A stretch of DNA of 64,000 bases from Shewanella sediminis HAW-EB3 (GCF_000018025.1 NC_009831.1:806001-870000); one strand, 5' to 3'; counted from the first letter of the stretch, positions 8,260 to 17,974 are shown. A program made the numbers and translations. Notes: generated from the letters alone by a model not told the origin.

Positions 8260-8511
8260 TTATTGCTGTAGCTGAGCCTTGGCAGCTTCAACTTTTGAAA
8301 AATCTAAGCCCAGTTCTTCAACGGCTTCCTTTATCAAGGCGGGGTTTTGCATGACCAGCGCCATTAGCTGTTGCAGCTTTTCAGGAGGAATGCCTAACTG
8401 GCCGATTGTGCCCATCGCCATCAAGGGGTTTTCGGTCAGAGTCTGAAACAGCTCATTAATTTGTGTGTCACTGACATTGTGTTCTTTTAAGATCGCAAGA
8501 ATTGGATTCAC
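8260..8511 (-). CDS. Small conserved protein, probably DUF2999
   Basis: 83 residues, soluble and helical: MNPILAILKEHNVSDTQINE followed by repeats of short amphipathic helices (LFQTLTENPLMAMGTIGQLG, PPEKLQQLMALVMQNP). It resembles the small gammaproteobacterial family DUF2999, whose function is unknown; the family name is from memory. It is a single gene followed by a double hairpin. Confidence 0.65.
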   Translation of the reverse strand: MNPILAILKEHNVSDTQINELFQTLTENPLMAMGTIGQLGIPPEKLQQLMALVMQNPALIKEAVEELGLDFSKVEAAKAQLQQ

Positions 8512-8741
8512 TGCACTACCTTGTATGATTTTGAAGTTAAACAGGCGGTGATTCTATCACACATACAAAAAATTGAGGTCGGATAGGGGAGTGCCATTCT
8601 TTCCTTCATTCGTCTTGAATTAGTTTGCCAAAAAAACTCTGGGTAGATCACTTTCTTATACCGATTGGTAGTAAGTAGTCGATTTTATGGGGGGATATCG
8701 GCTATGATTTTTGGGTCTGCTACTCTCAACAGGTGATAAGA

Positions 8742-9125
8742 ATGAGTGATCAATTCATATGCTGGCATTGCGGTAATGTGCTGGAGGAGGTGATTTTGCC
8801 TATGTCCCGGCGCGAGGGTTGTGGGGCTTGCGGCGCGGATCAACACGTGTGCAAAATGTGCGTCTTTTTCAATGACTCAGGCAGAGGCGACTGCAGGGAG
8901 GAGCGGGCCGAGTGGGTATCGGATCGCGAGCGGGCCAATTTTTGTGATTACTTTAAACTCTCCGAAGGTGGTACCGATACCTATGCTCCAGGTGCCAATG
9001 AGCAGGCTCTGGCCGAGTTAGCCGAACTGTTTGGCGATACGCCCCCGAGTGAACCTGATGAGAAAGAGAAAGAGATGACCCCAGCCGAGATTGCCGAGAA
9101 ACAGCTACGGGATCTACTGGGCTAA
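8742..9125 (+). CDS. Cysteine-rich (putative zinc-binding) conserved protein
   Basis: 127 residues. Start chosen at 8742 (ATG, AGG 8 bases upstream); a GTG at 8733 is in frame but less likely. The N-terminal 60 residues carry CWHCGNVL, GCGACGADQHVCKMC and later CREE and NFCDY, giving eight or more cysteines arranged like one or two zinc ribbons. The C-terminal part is acidic and ends in a helix (MTPAEIAEKQLRDLLG). No enzyme motif is visible. A metal-binding adaptor is plausible; no name can be given. Confidence 0.7.
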   Translation: MSDQFICWHCGNVLEEVILPMSRREGCGACGADQHVCKMCVFFNDSGRGDCREERAEWVSDRERANFCDYFKLSEGGTDTYAPGANEQALAELAELFGDTPPSEPDEKEKEMTPAEIAEKQLRDLLG

Positions 9126-9281
9126 TGAGATACAACAAAGGGGCTGCTTGTATTTACTATTACGAAAGGTAAGAGGGGAAAAGTGGGGCAGAGTAAATTA
9201 CTAATCTATAGGCAATACTCGGCCCCGTTATTGCCGGTTTTATGTCAGACTGTATTCCTGATTTAATTCAATAGAATAAAT

Positions 9282-9836
9282 TTAAAAAAGAAGCTGGATG
9301 GGGAGGATATCGGCGGCGCCTATGCGCAGCAGCATCAATTCCTTTTCCAGATCATGCCTTTCGTTCTTAAGGCTTTTTTTATCCTCTTTATTACTCGCCA
9401 CATCCTGTTTGGCATGGATCTTCTTATTGACCTGGGTAAGTTCACGCTCGATATCTTTGAGCCGGGATTGAATTCTGGCGATCTTATTTTTGATCTCAAA
9501 TTGACGATGGCCTTCGTTGTAACGTTTAACGAATTCGTTATTAGCACAGACCCCGTTGTAGTAAGAACCCTGCAAGCCTAGTTTGTAACCATTTTCTGGC
9601 TGACAGTAGTTCTCAAGTCCCGCCCGGTAACCGGCAGTCCACTGCTCGGTATTCACGCCCAGACCAAATTCGCGACAGTCCTCTATGTATCCATTTAGAG
9701 TTGAAGATGCCGATCCGCTGTTTCCGTCGGTCATGCCTAAGGAGTACCAGTCGGAATGTTTACATTGTTCCAGGTTTAAACTTGTACATTGAGTCAGACT
9801 CAAGGCCGCTATCGCAGCAAATATTTTAAATTTCAT
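9282..9836 (-). CDS. DUF2799 lipoprotein
   Basis: 184 residues from the ATG at 9836, preceded by GGGGAGATGT. The signal peptide ends in a lipobox (ALSLTQC). The body has CKHSDWYSLGMTDG, YIEDCREFG and WTAGYRAGLENYC, with spaced cysteines and the GYRAG-type repeats seen in DUF2799 proteins, then a charged coiled-coil (about residues 115-175: KIARIQSRLKDIERELTQVN). Probably anchored in the outer membrane facing the periplasm. Function unknown. Confidence 0.75.
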   Translation of the reverse strand: MKFKIFAAIAALSLTQCTSLNLEQCKHSDWYSLGMTDGNSGSASSTLNGYIEDCREFGLGVNTEQWTAGYRAGLENYCQPENGYKLGLQGSYYNGVCANNEFVKRYNEGHRQFEIKNKIARIQSRLKDIERELTQVNKKIHAKQDVASNKEDKKSLKNERHDLEKELMLLRIGAADILPIQLLF

Positions 9837-10146
9837 CACATCTCCCCATAGAGTTGAAGGCGAGCAATCTATCAAAGATAGAAAGCTTAAGTCTGATGTT
9901 TCTTAAAATATTTACAATTGCATCCATTTGCGGTGCCAATCTGGATAAACTCTTTAATAAGTATGATGTTATGTTTGGCTTTTGTGTGGTAGTGGTTTTG
10001 TTTTTGTTTTGTTATGGTGTCATTCTTGTGGCGTGTGGTAAGGGGCTTTTGTGCGGGGCTTGCTTGTATTTCGTGTTAGTTTTAGTACTGTTTTTTAGTG
10101 TTGCATCTCGTATTGGCTTTTGCGGAGCTGCTGTTTTCCCCTCTCG

Positions 10147-10402
10147 CTATGTTTCCTTAGCTTGGTGAGATCTGTAGTTGAAATACCAGATATCACCGAT
10201 GGCGATGCTTAGGGCAACCCATAAGAAGCTGTCGATAGATTGAGAGGTAAAGGCGATGAATATGATCATCATGGGCAGGTTGGCCTGTAAGTCCCGTGTA
10301 TCAGTACGGCATGGGGCAAGAAAACGGTCAGCAGCCTGACCTAAGCTTACCTTGTAGATTACGCTCGAACAGAAGGTGCCACATATGGCGTATAGGGTTA
10401 AA
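10147..10402 (-). pseudogene. Membrane-protein C-terminal fragment, no start codon
   Basis: A minus-strand frame of about 85 codons without an ATG ends at the TAG 10147-10149. It encodes two hydrophobic stretches (LPMMIIFIAFTSQSIDSFLW and VALSIAIGDIWYF) and a basic tail. It begins right where the sugar-binding remnant ends. I do not recognise the family; it may be the end of a deleted membrane gene or chance. Confidence 0.35.
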
Positions 10403-10406
10403 AAAG

Positions 10407-10652
10407 TTAATCATTACTGGTACAAGTAAGAGCATTGTCTTGGGTACAGTAGTGGAAATCTAAATAGTTAAGTTGCTGCTCGGGGAGCTTATTCTCTTTA
10501 ATATACTCATAGAGCATCTGTGTGCTCAGTCGACCCATCTCAAACGGTCGCTGGCCGATATTGACCGTCGATAGACCTGACGCAAGTGCGTCTAATTGAA
10601 TCTGTTCGGTATCGGCCGAGATACAGCTTGCTTTAACGGCATCTCTGCCTAG
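10407..10652 (-). pseudogene. C-terminal remnant of a sugar ABC transporter binding protein
   Basis: The minus-strand frame reads ISADTEQIQLDALASGLSTV, then NIGQRPFEMGRLSTQMLYEY and a TAA at 10407-10409. The GQRPFEMG block and the following helix are typical of the end of periplasmic sugar-binding proteins of the ribose/galactose type. There are about 80 codons and no start; upstream the frame meets a TAA. The rest of the gene was lost, apparently where the cysteine-synthase-like gene now begins on the other strand. Confidence 0.65.
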
Positions 10653-10688
10653 TATTTAAGTTATTGTAGGCAAAGGATTCATCAGGTT

Positions 10689-11777
10689 ATGAAATCTTCT
10701 CCACATTCTCAAGAGCGACCTCTCACACTCTCGCCTGTTTTGGGAAATGTCACCCAGCTTATCGGAAACACAGACCTGCTGCGTATCAACAGTATTTCAG
10801 ATCTGACTGGCTGTGAAATATTATTGAAGTGCGAACAACAGAATCCGGGCGGTTCGATTAAAGATCGAGCTGCACTGCAGATGGTTCAGGATGCGATTTT
10901 CAGCGGCAAACTTAAGCCGGGTATGACCATAGTCGAGGGGACTGCGGGGAATACCGGTATAGGGCTGGCGTTGGTGGCTAAGGCGCTCAGGTTTAAGATG
11001 CTGGTGGTCATGCCCAGGGGCCAGGCCCCTGAAAAAGAGCAGATGATTAACCTGTATGGTGCAGAGCTGTTGCTGGTTGACGCCTGTCCCTTCGCAAACC
11101 CCAATCACTTTTATCACACAGCGAAACGCATTGCCGAGGGAAACGATAACTACTGGTGGGCCGATCAGTTTGAAAATACCAGTAACAGTAAGGCGCATTA
11201 TGAGCACACCGGACCGGAGATCTGGCAGCAGACTCAGGGAGAAATAGATGCATTAGTCTCAGTGGCCGGGACCGGAGGTACCATTGCCGGAAACTCACGT
11301 TACCTGTCTGAAATGCATCATGGATTGAAAACCTGGCTGGTGGACCCCGATGGCTCGGGGATCTACGCCTACCTTAAAACCGGCCAGTATGTGTCCAGCG
11401 GCAGCTCCTTTACCGAAGGGATAGGCATCATGCGCAGCGTCGAAAACTTCCGTCAGGCTAAGGTGGATAAGGCTATCACACTGCCAGACAGGGATCTTAT
11501 CGCCATTGCACGTCACGTTAGGGAATGCGACGGTATTGCTTTAGGCAGTAGCTCGGCGTTGAATGTCGCAGGTGCACTGTACGCCGCGGCAAAAATGGGG
11601 GCGGGGAAGACTATTGTGACGTTTTGCTGCGATCTAGCCGAACGCTCCTCCTCTAAACTCTATAATGAAGATTTTCTGGTTGAAAAAGGGTTCTCAGAAT
11701 CCTGTGAGTCCATTGAGGAGATGTTTGAGCGTTATCAAAATGAACCTGCAGAAGCGGTCGTCGATGTTCATCGTTAA
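10689..11777 (+). CDS. PLP-dependent cysteine synthase family protein
   Basis: 362 residues, a fold-type II PLP enzyme. The PLP lysine is K58 in NPGGSIKDR; the substrate-binding loop is EGTAGNTGIG (residues 83-92) and the phosphate loop is GTGGTIAG. It matches O-acetylserine sulfhydrylase / cystathionine-beta-synthase-like proteins and makes or breaks a C-S bond at cysteine. The ~35-residue C-terminal extension (FLVEKGFSES ... DVHR) and the ADQFENTSN loop are usual for the longer cysteine-synthase-like branch and not the classic CysK. No CBS domain. A LysR gene is convergent downstream. The exact substrate is not assignable. Confidence 0.85.
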   Translation: MKSSPHSQERPLTLSPVLGNVTQLIGNTDLLRINSISDLTGCEILLKCEQQNPGGSIKDRAALQMVQDAIFSGKLKPGMTIVEGTAGNTGIGLALVAKALRFKMLVVMPRGQAPEKEQMINLYGAELLLVDACPFANPNHFYHTAKRIAEGNDNYWWADQFENTSNSKAHYEHTGPEIWQQTQGEIDALVSVAGTGGTIAGNSRYLSEMHHGLKTWLVDPDGSGIYAYLKTGQYVSSGSSFTEGIGIMRSVENFRQAKVDKAITLPDRDLIAIARHVRECDGIALGSSSALNVAGALYAAAKMGAGKTIVTFCCDLAERSSSKLYNEDFLVEKGFSESCESIEEMFERYQNEPAEAVVDVHR

Positions 11778-11847
11778 TACCAATCGGCATAAGATAAAAT
11801 TGCCAACCCGAAGAGACGGCATCTCAGAATAGGCCACCCAGATAGGG

Positions 11848-12747
11848 CTAGATAATGCTGCGCAGCAGTTGGCTCACTGTTTGATAGCGGGAAGGTAAAT
11901 TTCGGTTACGTTTCTGCACCAGATAAAGGGTCTCTTTCACCTGCTTGGCCGTGTGAGCAATATAGAGCTTGTCTCTGAGAGGGAAGTTTTTGACCGCACT
12001 TTCGGGCAGCACGGTAAAGCCGAGTCCTTTCGCAACGGGAAGCAGTATCTGGTTAACCTGATTGATGTAGCCGGACTTAGGCACTTCATCTTGGCTCATC
12101 TTGGCTAACGCCTTCTCTCCGCAGTGTTCGAAGTAAAGCGACAGGTAATGTTTTGCATCCGGATGATCGATTAATCCACACTCGATGAGTCGCTCCGGGT
12201 CAATACCTCTATTTTCATATTGTTTGGGCAGGACTAAACATAGGGTCTCCTCACCTATGACTGTGCTTCGATATAGGCCACTCTCAGGAGTGTGGGTCAC
12301 TATGCCTAAGTCGATTTTACCGGATTGCAGATCATGCAAAATTTTCTGATTAGGTGCGGCTTCCAGCTGAACGCTTAATTCGGGGTGTTGTAGCTGAAGT
12401 GAAAGTAGTGCCGGATACAGCTGCAAGGCCTGAGAGCCTGAACAGGAGAGCTTACATTGTCCCGCATAGGGGTTGTCGAAGCCGAGTGTCTCTATCAGAT
12501 TAGCTTCATCTTCGGCTATCTTAAGTGCATACCCATAAACCAATCTTCCCTGCTCAGTGAGCTCAAAACTCTTCTTCTCTCGCTTGATTAGTGAGTGACC
12601 ACAGGCTTTTTCCAGTTTTTGTATCTGTTGGCTGACACCGGGCTGTGTCATGTGAAGCTTCTCTGCCGTTCGCGTGAAGTGGCCAAGGTCAATTAAGGTT
12701 TTGAAGGTATTGAGCCAGAGTGGATTCAGCATAAAGGGTTCGCTCAT
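11848..12747 (-). CDS. LysR-family transcriptional regulator
   Basis: 299 residues (294 if the start is the ATG at 12732). Winged helix at the N-terminus (FKTLIDLGHFTRTAEKLHMT, QPGVSQQIQKLEKACG) and a substrate-binding domain after it (KIDLGIVTHTPESGL). It is divergent from the VOC-family gene at 12868 across a 120-bp AT-rich spacer, making that gene a candidate target. Effector unknown. Confidence 0.88.
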   Translation of the reverse strand: MSEPFMLNPLWLNTFKTLIDLGHFTRTAEKLHMTQPGVSQQIQKLEKACGHSLIKREKKSFELTEQGRLVYGYALKIAEDEANLIETLGFDNPYAGQCKLSCSGSQALQLYPALLSLQLQHPELSVQLEAAPNQKILHDLQSGKIDLGIVTHTPESGLYRSTVIGEETLCLVLPKQYENRGIDPERLIECGLIDHPDAKHYLSLYFEHCGEKALAKMSQDEVPKSGYINQVNQILLPVAKGLGFTVLPESAVKNFPLRDKLYIAHTAKQVKETLYLVQKRNRNLPSRYQTVSQLLRSII

Positions 12748-12867
12748 TATAATAATTTTTAATTATCATAATGAGAATAATTGATAATTTCAAATATATG
12801 TTTTCGGAACGTATTCTTACTTCATCGAAAGGGATTACCTTTCCAACCATTATGAATCGAGGTATCA

Positions 12868-13392
12868 ATGTCAATGTTAACGCCGCAATCAAGTCCCTAT
12901 CCAAGAACCTTCTCTCATATCGGTATCTCGGTGCCGGATCTTGAGGCTGCCGTTAAGTTTTATACCCAGGTTCTGGGTTGGTATCTGATTATGGAGCCAA
13001 CTGAAGTTATTGAAGATGACAGCGCCATCGGCGAGATGTGCACCGATGTATTTGGCGCCGGCTGGGAGCGCTTTCGTATTGCGCACCTGTCGACGGGTGA
13101 TCGTATTGGGGTCGAGCTATTCGAGTTTAAAAATCAGGAAAACCCGGAAGATAACTTCGAGTACTGGAAGACGGGGATTTTTCACTTCTGTGTTCAGGAT
13201 CCTAATGTCGAAGAGTTAGCTGAAAAAATTGTGGCAGCAGGAGGGAAGAAACGTATGAAGGCGCCACGATACTACTATCCGGGGGAGAAACCATATCGCA
13301 TGATCTATATGGAAGACCCGTTTGGCAATATCCTCGAGATCTACAGCCATAGCTACGAGTTACATTACTCAAGTGGTGCGTATAACGACTAA
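12868..13392 (+). CDS. VOC-family (glyoxalase-like) protein
   Basis: 174 residues; GAGG lies 6 bases before the ATG. Two vicinal-oxygen-chelate halves are visible: FSHIGISVPDLEAAVKFYTQ at the start and FHFCVQDPNVEELAEKI in the second half, ending with PFGNILEIYSHSYE, where the histidines and the final glutamate are the usual metal ligands. The family includes lactoylglutathione lyase, dioxygenases and resistance proteins; the substrate here is unknown. Likely regulated by the divergent LysR. Confidence 0.8.
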   Translation: MSMLTPQSSPYPRTFSHIGISVPDLEAAVKFYTQVLGWYLIMEPTEVIEDDSAIGEMCTDVFGAGWERFRIAHLSTGDRIGVELFEFKNQENPEDNFEYWKTGIFHFCVQDPNVEELAEKIVAAGGKKRMKAPRYYYPGEKPYRMIYMEDPFGNILEIYSHSYELHYSSGAYND

Positions 13393-13463
13393 GTTAGCCA
13401 GTATTAACTATGTCTGTGAATCCCGCAATCCTGAAGTTTGCGGGATCTCTTGTCAAAGCTAGA

Positions 13464-14942
13464 TTAAAACAGGGATGCATTGAGCCAGAGGTGCACCAGA
13501 ATACTGGCCGCGTAACCCAGTGCGATAACCGGAGTCCATTTAAGATGCGCCGCGAAGGTGTAGACGCCGTGAGCTTGTCCCATCAGGGCCACACCGGCCG
13601 CGCTGCCAATCGAGAGCAGGCTACCTCCAACCCCGGCGGTTAAGGTGACCAGCAGCCACTGGCCTAACCCCATATCCGGATTCATGGTCAGCACGGCAAA
13701 CATCACCGGTATGTTATCTACTATGGCCGACAGGACGCCGATGGCGATGTTAGCGTAGGTGACATCCCAATGGGTATACATGGCCTCGGACACTAGGCTC
13801 AGATAGCCCATAAAGCCAAGACCACCGACACAAAGAACCACACCGTAGAAGAATAGTAGGGTGTCCCATTCGGCTCTGGCGATGCGGGTGAACACATCGA
13901 AAGGAACCACATGTCCCAGATAGGTAAGACGTTTCTCATCCTGGGCTCTCTCGGCTAGTTTTCGCTTTTTTGCCACCGATTTATCGAAGGTCATACGCAG
14001 GAAGAAACCGAAAAATTGCAGGAAACCGAGTCCCGTCATCATGCCCAGCACCGGAGGCAGTCCCAGGAAGGTATGGGTGCACACCGCGGTTGCTATGGTG
14101 AGTAAAAACAGAGCGACGATCCGTTTAGCCCCGCGTTTCATGATCACTTTTTCTTCTTGCACCTTTTGGGTGCGATTAACAACGAACAGGCTCATTATGA
14201 TCGCAGGAACAATGTAGTTCACCAGTGATGGGATAAACAGGTCTATAAACTGTGAAAATTGAACGACCCCTTTTTGCCACACCATCAAGGTGGTGATATC
14301 GCCGAAGGGGCTAAACGCGCCTCCGGCGTTGGCGGCGATGACAATATTGATGCAGGCTAAGGAGATAAACTTGTGGTTGATACCGCCGACCTTCATGACA
14401 ACGGCGCACATAAGCAGGGCCGTGGTCAGGTTATCGGCGATGGGAGAGATAAAAAACGACATAAAGCCCGTTAGCCAAAACACAGTTCTAAGGCTAAAAC
14501 CGCGCCCGATCATCCAGGCTCTCAGAGCATCAAAGAGTTGGCGCTCCTCCATGGCATTGATGTAGGTCATGGCAACCAACAGGAAGAGAAACAGCTCTGC
14601 ATAGTCCAGCAGGTTATGTTTAAAGGCGGCCTCTGATAGCTCTGACATGCCATTTTGTACATAGATAAATCCGATAATGCCCCAGATAAGCCCGGCTGCG
14701 ACAAGTACAGGCTTAGACTTACGCAGATGAATAACCTCCTCTCCCATGACCAGCAGATAAGAGAAGACAAAAATAAACAGCGCGAGATAACCCGCTGTTG
14801 TGGCAGTTAAGTCTAATAACTGCCCTGAACTTCCCGATGTGCTGGCAAATACCGATGGGGAAAACAGGACAGCTAGAAAAAGGAGGAACTTAGCTAACTG
14901 TGAGGCTGCTACACTGCCTCTGAAAGGCCGGATTGATTTCAT
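13464..14942 (-). CDS. nhaD: Na+/H+ antiporter, NhaD type
   Basis: 492 residues with an N-terminal signal-like helix and about 11-12 further membrane segments. The central block FISPIADNLTTALLMCAVVM and the later GVLSAIVDNIPVMFAV are the two DN-containing half-sites of the NhaD/ion-transporter superfamily; GGAFSPFGDITTLMVW is also typical. It exports sodium (or lithium) in exchange for protons, as expected in a marine bacterium. A charged cytoplasmic loop lies near residues 315-335. No partner genes nearby. Confidence 0.88.
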   Translation of the reverse strand: MKSIRPFRGSVAASQLAKFLLFLAVLFSPSVFASTSGSSGQLLDLTATTAGYLALFIFVFSYLLVMGEEVIHLRKSKPVLVAAGLIWGIIGFIYVQNGMSELSEAAFKHNLLDYAELFLFLLVAMTYINAMEERQLFDALRAWMIGRGFSLRTVFWLTGFMSFFISPIADNLTTALLMCAVVMKVGGINHKFISLACINIVIAANAGGAFSPFGDITTLMVWQKGVVQFSQFIDLFIPSLVNYIVPAIIMSLFVVNRTQKVQEEKVIMKRGAKRIVALFLLTIATAVCTHTFLGLPPVLGMMTGLGFLQFFGFFLRMTFDKSVAKKRKLAERAQDEKRLTYLGHVVPFDVFTRIARAEWDTLLFFYGVVLCVGGLGFMGYLSLVSEAMYTHWDVTYANIAIGVLSAIVDNIPVMFAVLTMNPDMGLGQWLLVTLTAGVGGSLLSIGSAAGVALMGQAHGVYTFAAHLKWTPVIALGYAASILVHLWLNASLF

Positions 14943-15264
14943 TAACTCTTCTCTATGCCAGATAAGAGACCAAAATTACCACATCGGCCCCCTATAAAAT
15001 GTTGATGTTCCTCAAGGTTTACCGTATTAACGTTACCTTAATCACGAACCGGTATCAATTTGTCGTGTTTTGAATTTCAGAGCGCTTACATCCCAGTAAC
15101 GCTTCAGGGGGAATTTAGTTGCGCGTAAATAAAGAGTTTATCATTCTGGTGGTGATACAGGCTTAAAGTCGCTACAGTTTGGCACTATCTCCAGTACCAA
15201 AACTCCAGTACCTAAAATGAGCCCATATCATGAGCTCAATGTTTAACGAAAAACGGTAATTAAT

Positions 15265-15756
15265 ATGATTATTTTTACAACCAACATCGGCGATATCACT
15301 ATAGAGCTCGATGTCGACAACGCCCCGGTCAGTGCAAAAAACTTCCTGAGATACTGTCAGGATGGATTCTATGAAGGCACGATTTTTCATCGCGTGATCA
15401 AGGGCTTTATGGTGCAAGGGGGTGGCCTGACTGCCGATATGGATGAGAAGCCGACTCGCGCCGCTATCGTTAACGAGGCTAACAGAGGCTTGAAGAATGT
15501 CGTGGGTTCCATCGCCATGGCGCGCACCGATGCCCCGCACTCGGCCACCGGGCAATTTTTTATAAACTTAGCCAACAACAGTTTCCTTGACCATACCGCG
15601 ACCACCAATGCGGGTTGGGGTTATGCCGTATTTGGCAAGGTCACCGCCGGTATGGATGTCATCAAAAAGATAGAGAAAGCCAAAACCACCAGTGTCGCGG
15701 GTCACGACGATGTGCCACGAGAGCCAATTGTTATTGAGAGGGTTACCGTGATTTAG
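15265..15756 (+). CDS. Cyclophilin-type peptidyl-prolyl cis-trans isomerase (PpiB-like)
   Basis: 163 residues without a signal peptide, so cytoplasmic. Signature blocks: FHRVIKGFMVQGG (catalytic Arg in FHRV), IAMARTDAPHSATGQFFINL, and WGYAVFGKV. It accelerates proline isomerisation during folding. The length is the usual one for the bacterial PpiB group. It is a single gene followed by a perfect 15-bp hairpin shared with pldA. Confidence 0.92.
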   Translation: MIIFTTNIGDITIELDVDNAPVSAKNFLRYCQDGFYEGTIFHRVIKGFMVQGGGLTADMDEKPTRAAIVNEANRGLKNVVGSIAMARTDAPHSATGQFFINLANNSFLDHTATTNAGWGYAVFGKVTAGMDVIKKIEKAKTTSVAGHDDVPREPIVIERVTVI

Positions 15757-15815
15757 CGGGCTTGATGGCTAAAGGTATGTAAGTCGGTTTGTTGGTTGTA
15801 TTTAATGAGCTGAAT

Positions 15816-15850
15816 AACCGGGACATCATGCAAACCATGATGTCCCGGTT
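15816..15850. terminator. Bidirectional terminator between cyclophilin gene and pldA
   Basis: Perfect 15-base arms (AACCGGGACATCATG and its complement) around a 5-base loop CAAAC. It lies between two convergent genes and can serve both. Confidence 0.8.
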
Positions 15851-15870
15851 GTAGTTTCTAAGGCAATGTT

Positions 15871-16764
15871 CTAGAGGATGTCGTTAATCGAGACACCTAT
15901 GCCGATGCGCTGGGTGTGGGCGTTGTAATCGATAAGGCTCTCACCGTAACCATTGAAGTATTGGGTATAGAGTCTCAAGTTACCCATTATCGGATAGCTC
16001 CAGGTCAGCTCTACCGCTCCGTAGTTAGGCGACGACAGGTTATTGCGCAACATCATGGTAAACCTGTGTTCGTCCAGCCCATAGACGCCTGAGAGTTCGA
16101 AGTTACCCATATAGTCTTCTATATCCGGATTATCGTCGCCGCGGGGATCCTCCGGATACTCCTTCTCATCTTCCGGGATACGCCACCAAACTTTGCCTGC
16201 TAGAGCGAAGGGGCCTCCGTCGAATATCATGGTGCCATAGATGCGGTTCCAGCTGCGGGAACGACTTGGAGTTTGGCCATTAGACTGATGCACGGCGCCG
16301 ACGCCCCAGAATGAGTTGGTCATGCCGGCGATCTCCCAATCGTTATTGAACAACATGAATATCTCGGGTTCATGGTTGGTTTCACGAAAGGGTGAGGAGA
16401 TATCTTTGTTATAGACCTGCCAGTAAGATTGGTTGGTGTAGGCCACAAACAGGTGTCCGTTGTCACCGAAGACGTTGTACATCAAGGGAAACTTAAAGCT
16501 TATCTGAAACTTGGCCTCGACGTTGTCGATTACTGGCTCTATCTCTTGCTGCTCAGCCTCCGGGAGAAAGGGCTCGATATTCGGGTTGTCGTTATAGGAG
16601 GCAAACAGAATATAGTTCACCTTATGGGGTGTGATAACGAAGGGAAGTTCCGAGGTTAAAAGTTCATCTTTCAACCTGCTTTCTACCAGGGAGTCCTCGG
16701 CGTGCACCGTTAGGCTGGTGATGGCCAAGAAAACTAACATGATGCAGCTGCGGTATATCGTCAT
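15871..16764 (-). CDS. pldA: Outer-membrane phospholipase A
   Basis: Start taken at the ATG 16762-16764, giving a clean signal peptide ending near SLTVHA. The mature part is a 12-strand barrel of the OMPLA family: YTNQSYWQVYN, RETNHEPEIF, then the catalytic region VGAVHQSNGQTPSRSRSWNR with the His and Ser of the dyad and the following Asn-Arg, and the final strands YFNGYGESLIDYN. It hydrolyses phospholipids that leak into the outer leaflet. Length normal (297 residues). Confidence 0.9.
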   Translation of the reverse strand: MTIYRSCIMLVFLAITSLTVHAEDSLVESRLKDELLTSELPFVITPHKVNYILFASYNDNPNIEPFLPEAEQQEIEPVIDNVEAKFQISFKFPLMYNVFGDNGHLFVAYTNQSYWQVYNKDISSPFRETNHEPEIFMLFNNDWEIAGMTNSFWGVGAVHQSNGQTPSRSRSWNRIYGTMIFDGGPFALAGKVWWRIPEDEKEYPEDPRGDDNPDIEDYMGNFELSGVYGLDEHRFTMMLRNNLSSPNYGAVELTWSYPIMGNLRLYTQYFNGYGESLIDYNAHTQRIGIGVSINDIL

Positions 16765-16993
16765 TATTTTAATCCAACATCTGAGTAACTGTGCGTATGT
16801 TCTGTGTTTGTTCGTCACAAGTCAGCTTCATTTTCTATAAAAACAAAGCTTAATTTCAACTTTTTAAAAACAAAGGCGGATTATACCCTGTTTAACTAAT
16901 GTTGACAGTTAGTAAGATTGGAACTCAGAGTTTCAGAAATATCAACGTTTGAGGGGGGATGTGGTGAAGGTTGGGAAGCGGAGCTTAAATTTG

Positions 16994-17020
16994 CCAGCCC
17001 TCCATAGATATGGGGGCTGG
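16994..17020 (-). terminator. Hairpin after the DMT permease gene
   Basis: Arms CCAGCCC and GGGCTGG, extendable by CCATA/TATGG with a mismatch, just after the minus-strand gene ending at 17041. On that strand it is followed by an A/T-rich run, consistent with a terminator. Confidence 0.55.
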
Positions 17021-17040
17021 AGAGTCATCCCGTTTTTAAC

Positions 17041-17940
17041 TCAGGAGCTCTTAACTGCGACGGAGTGAGGCTTTCTATTTCTGATTAGTTGAATGATCTG
17101 TGGCAATAGTGAGGTCAATATCATGCCAGCCATAAGCAGATACTGATGGGGGCTGAAGGACTCATTGAGTAACACCATGCCTGAGACTATGCCTGCGATC
17201 GGGTTGGCGATGCCACCGAAGGTAAAGTCGACAACCGTCATTCTCTGCAGCAGCCAAACATACATGATGTAACCCAATACCGTATTGAGAAGGGTTATCC
17301 ACAACAGGCCTGCGCCATTGGCCGAACTAAAGCCTTGTACAGCTTCCAGATATGTACCGGGTGAAAACAGGGCATGAACCGCGGCCGCAATGGCCAGCAG
17401 GGTACCCCCTATGATCAGTTGCCAGGTCAAAATACTCCACCAGTGGATGCGATCGGCCAGAGACTTGGTAATAGAGCTGCCGATGACAATACATAGAATG
17501 GCGGCGAGTAAAGCCATTAATCCAACTGGGCTTAAACTGATAGAGCCCGGGTCGAATAGCAGCCAGGCCAGTACAATTAATACTAAGCCGAAGAAAGCTT
17601 GTATCGCATTAGGGCGGCGCTTATTGACGGCCCAGTGATAGAGCATGGCGAAGACGGGTACAGAGATCATACCTACACCGGAGATGGCGGATGGCAGAGT
17701 TAACGCCATCACAAAGATTAAGCTGAAAAACGCCGCGATATTGATTAGTCCGAGCCTGAAGAGTACTCCCCATTCTGATCGCTTGGGCATGCTTGGCTTG
17801 ATGGCCAGAAGCAGTAGCCCAGCGGGCAAGGCTCTTAACGCACCGAGCAACAGTGGCGGCCAATCGGGGAGGGTATATTGAGTCACCGCATAGGTGGTTC
17901 CCCAGAAAAATGCGGGGATCATGGCCAGTAGTATATTCAT
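17041..17940 (-). CDS. EamA/DMT-family permease
   Basis: 299 residues, ten hydrophobic helices in two EamA halves (WGTTYAVTQYTLPDWPPLL at the start, GIANPIAGIVSGMVLLNES in the second half). These proteins export amino acids, metabolites or drugs; the substrate is not predictable. The divergent MarR gene and the two palindromes between them (17975-17992, 18030-18047) argue that this permease is the MarR target. Confidence 0.85.
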   Translation of the reverse strand: MNILLAMIPAFFWGTTYAVTQYTLPDWPPLLLGALRALPAGLLLLAIKPSMPKRSEWGVLFRLGLINIAAFFSLIFVMALTLPSAISGVGMISVPVFAMLYHWAVNKRRPNAIQAFFGLVLIVLAWLLFDPGSISLSPVGLMALLAAILCIVIGSSITKSLADRIHWWSILTWQLIIGGTLLAIAAAVHALFSPGTYLEAVQGFSSANGAGLLWITLLNTVLGYIMYVWLLQRMTVVDFTFGGIANPIAGIVSGMVLLNESFSPHQYLLMAGMILTSLLPQIIQLIRNRKPHSVAVKSS

Positions 17941-17974
17941 GCTCTGAGTCTCAATAGCGGGGGCTGAAAATAAG

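Noticed and set aside
9854..10168. 104-residue hydrophobic frame on the plus strand
   Set aside because: It starts inside the promoter of the DUF2799 lipoprotein gene, has no ribosome site, and its low-complexity hydrophobic, Val/Phe/Cys-rich composition looks like T-rich non-coding DNA.
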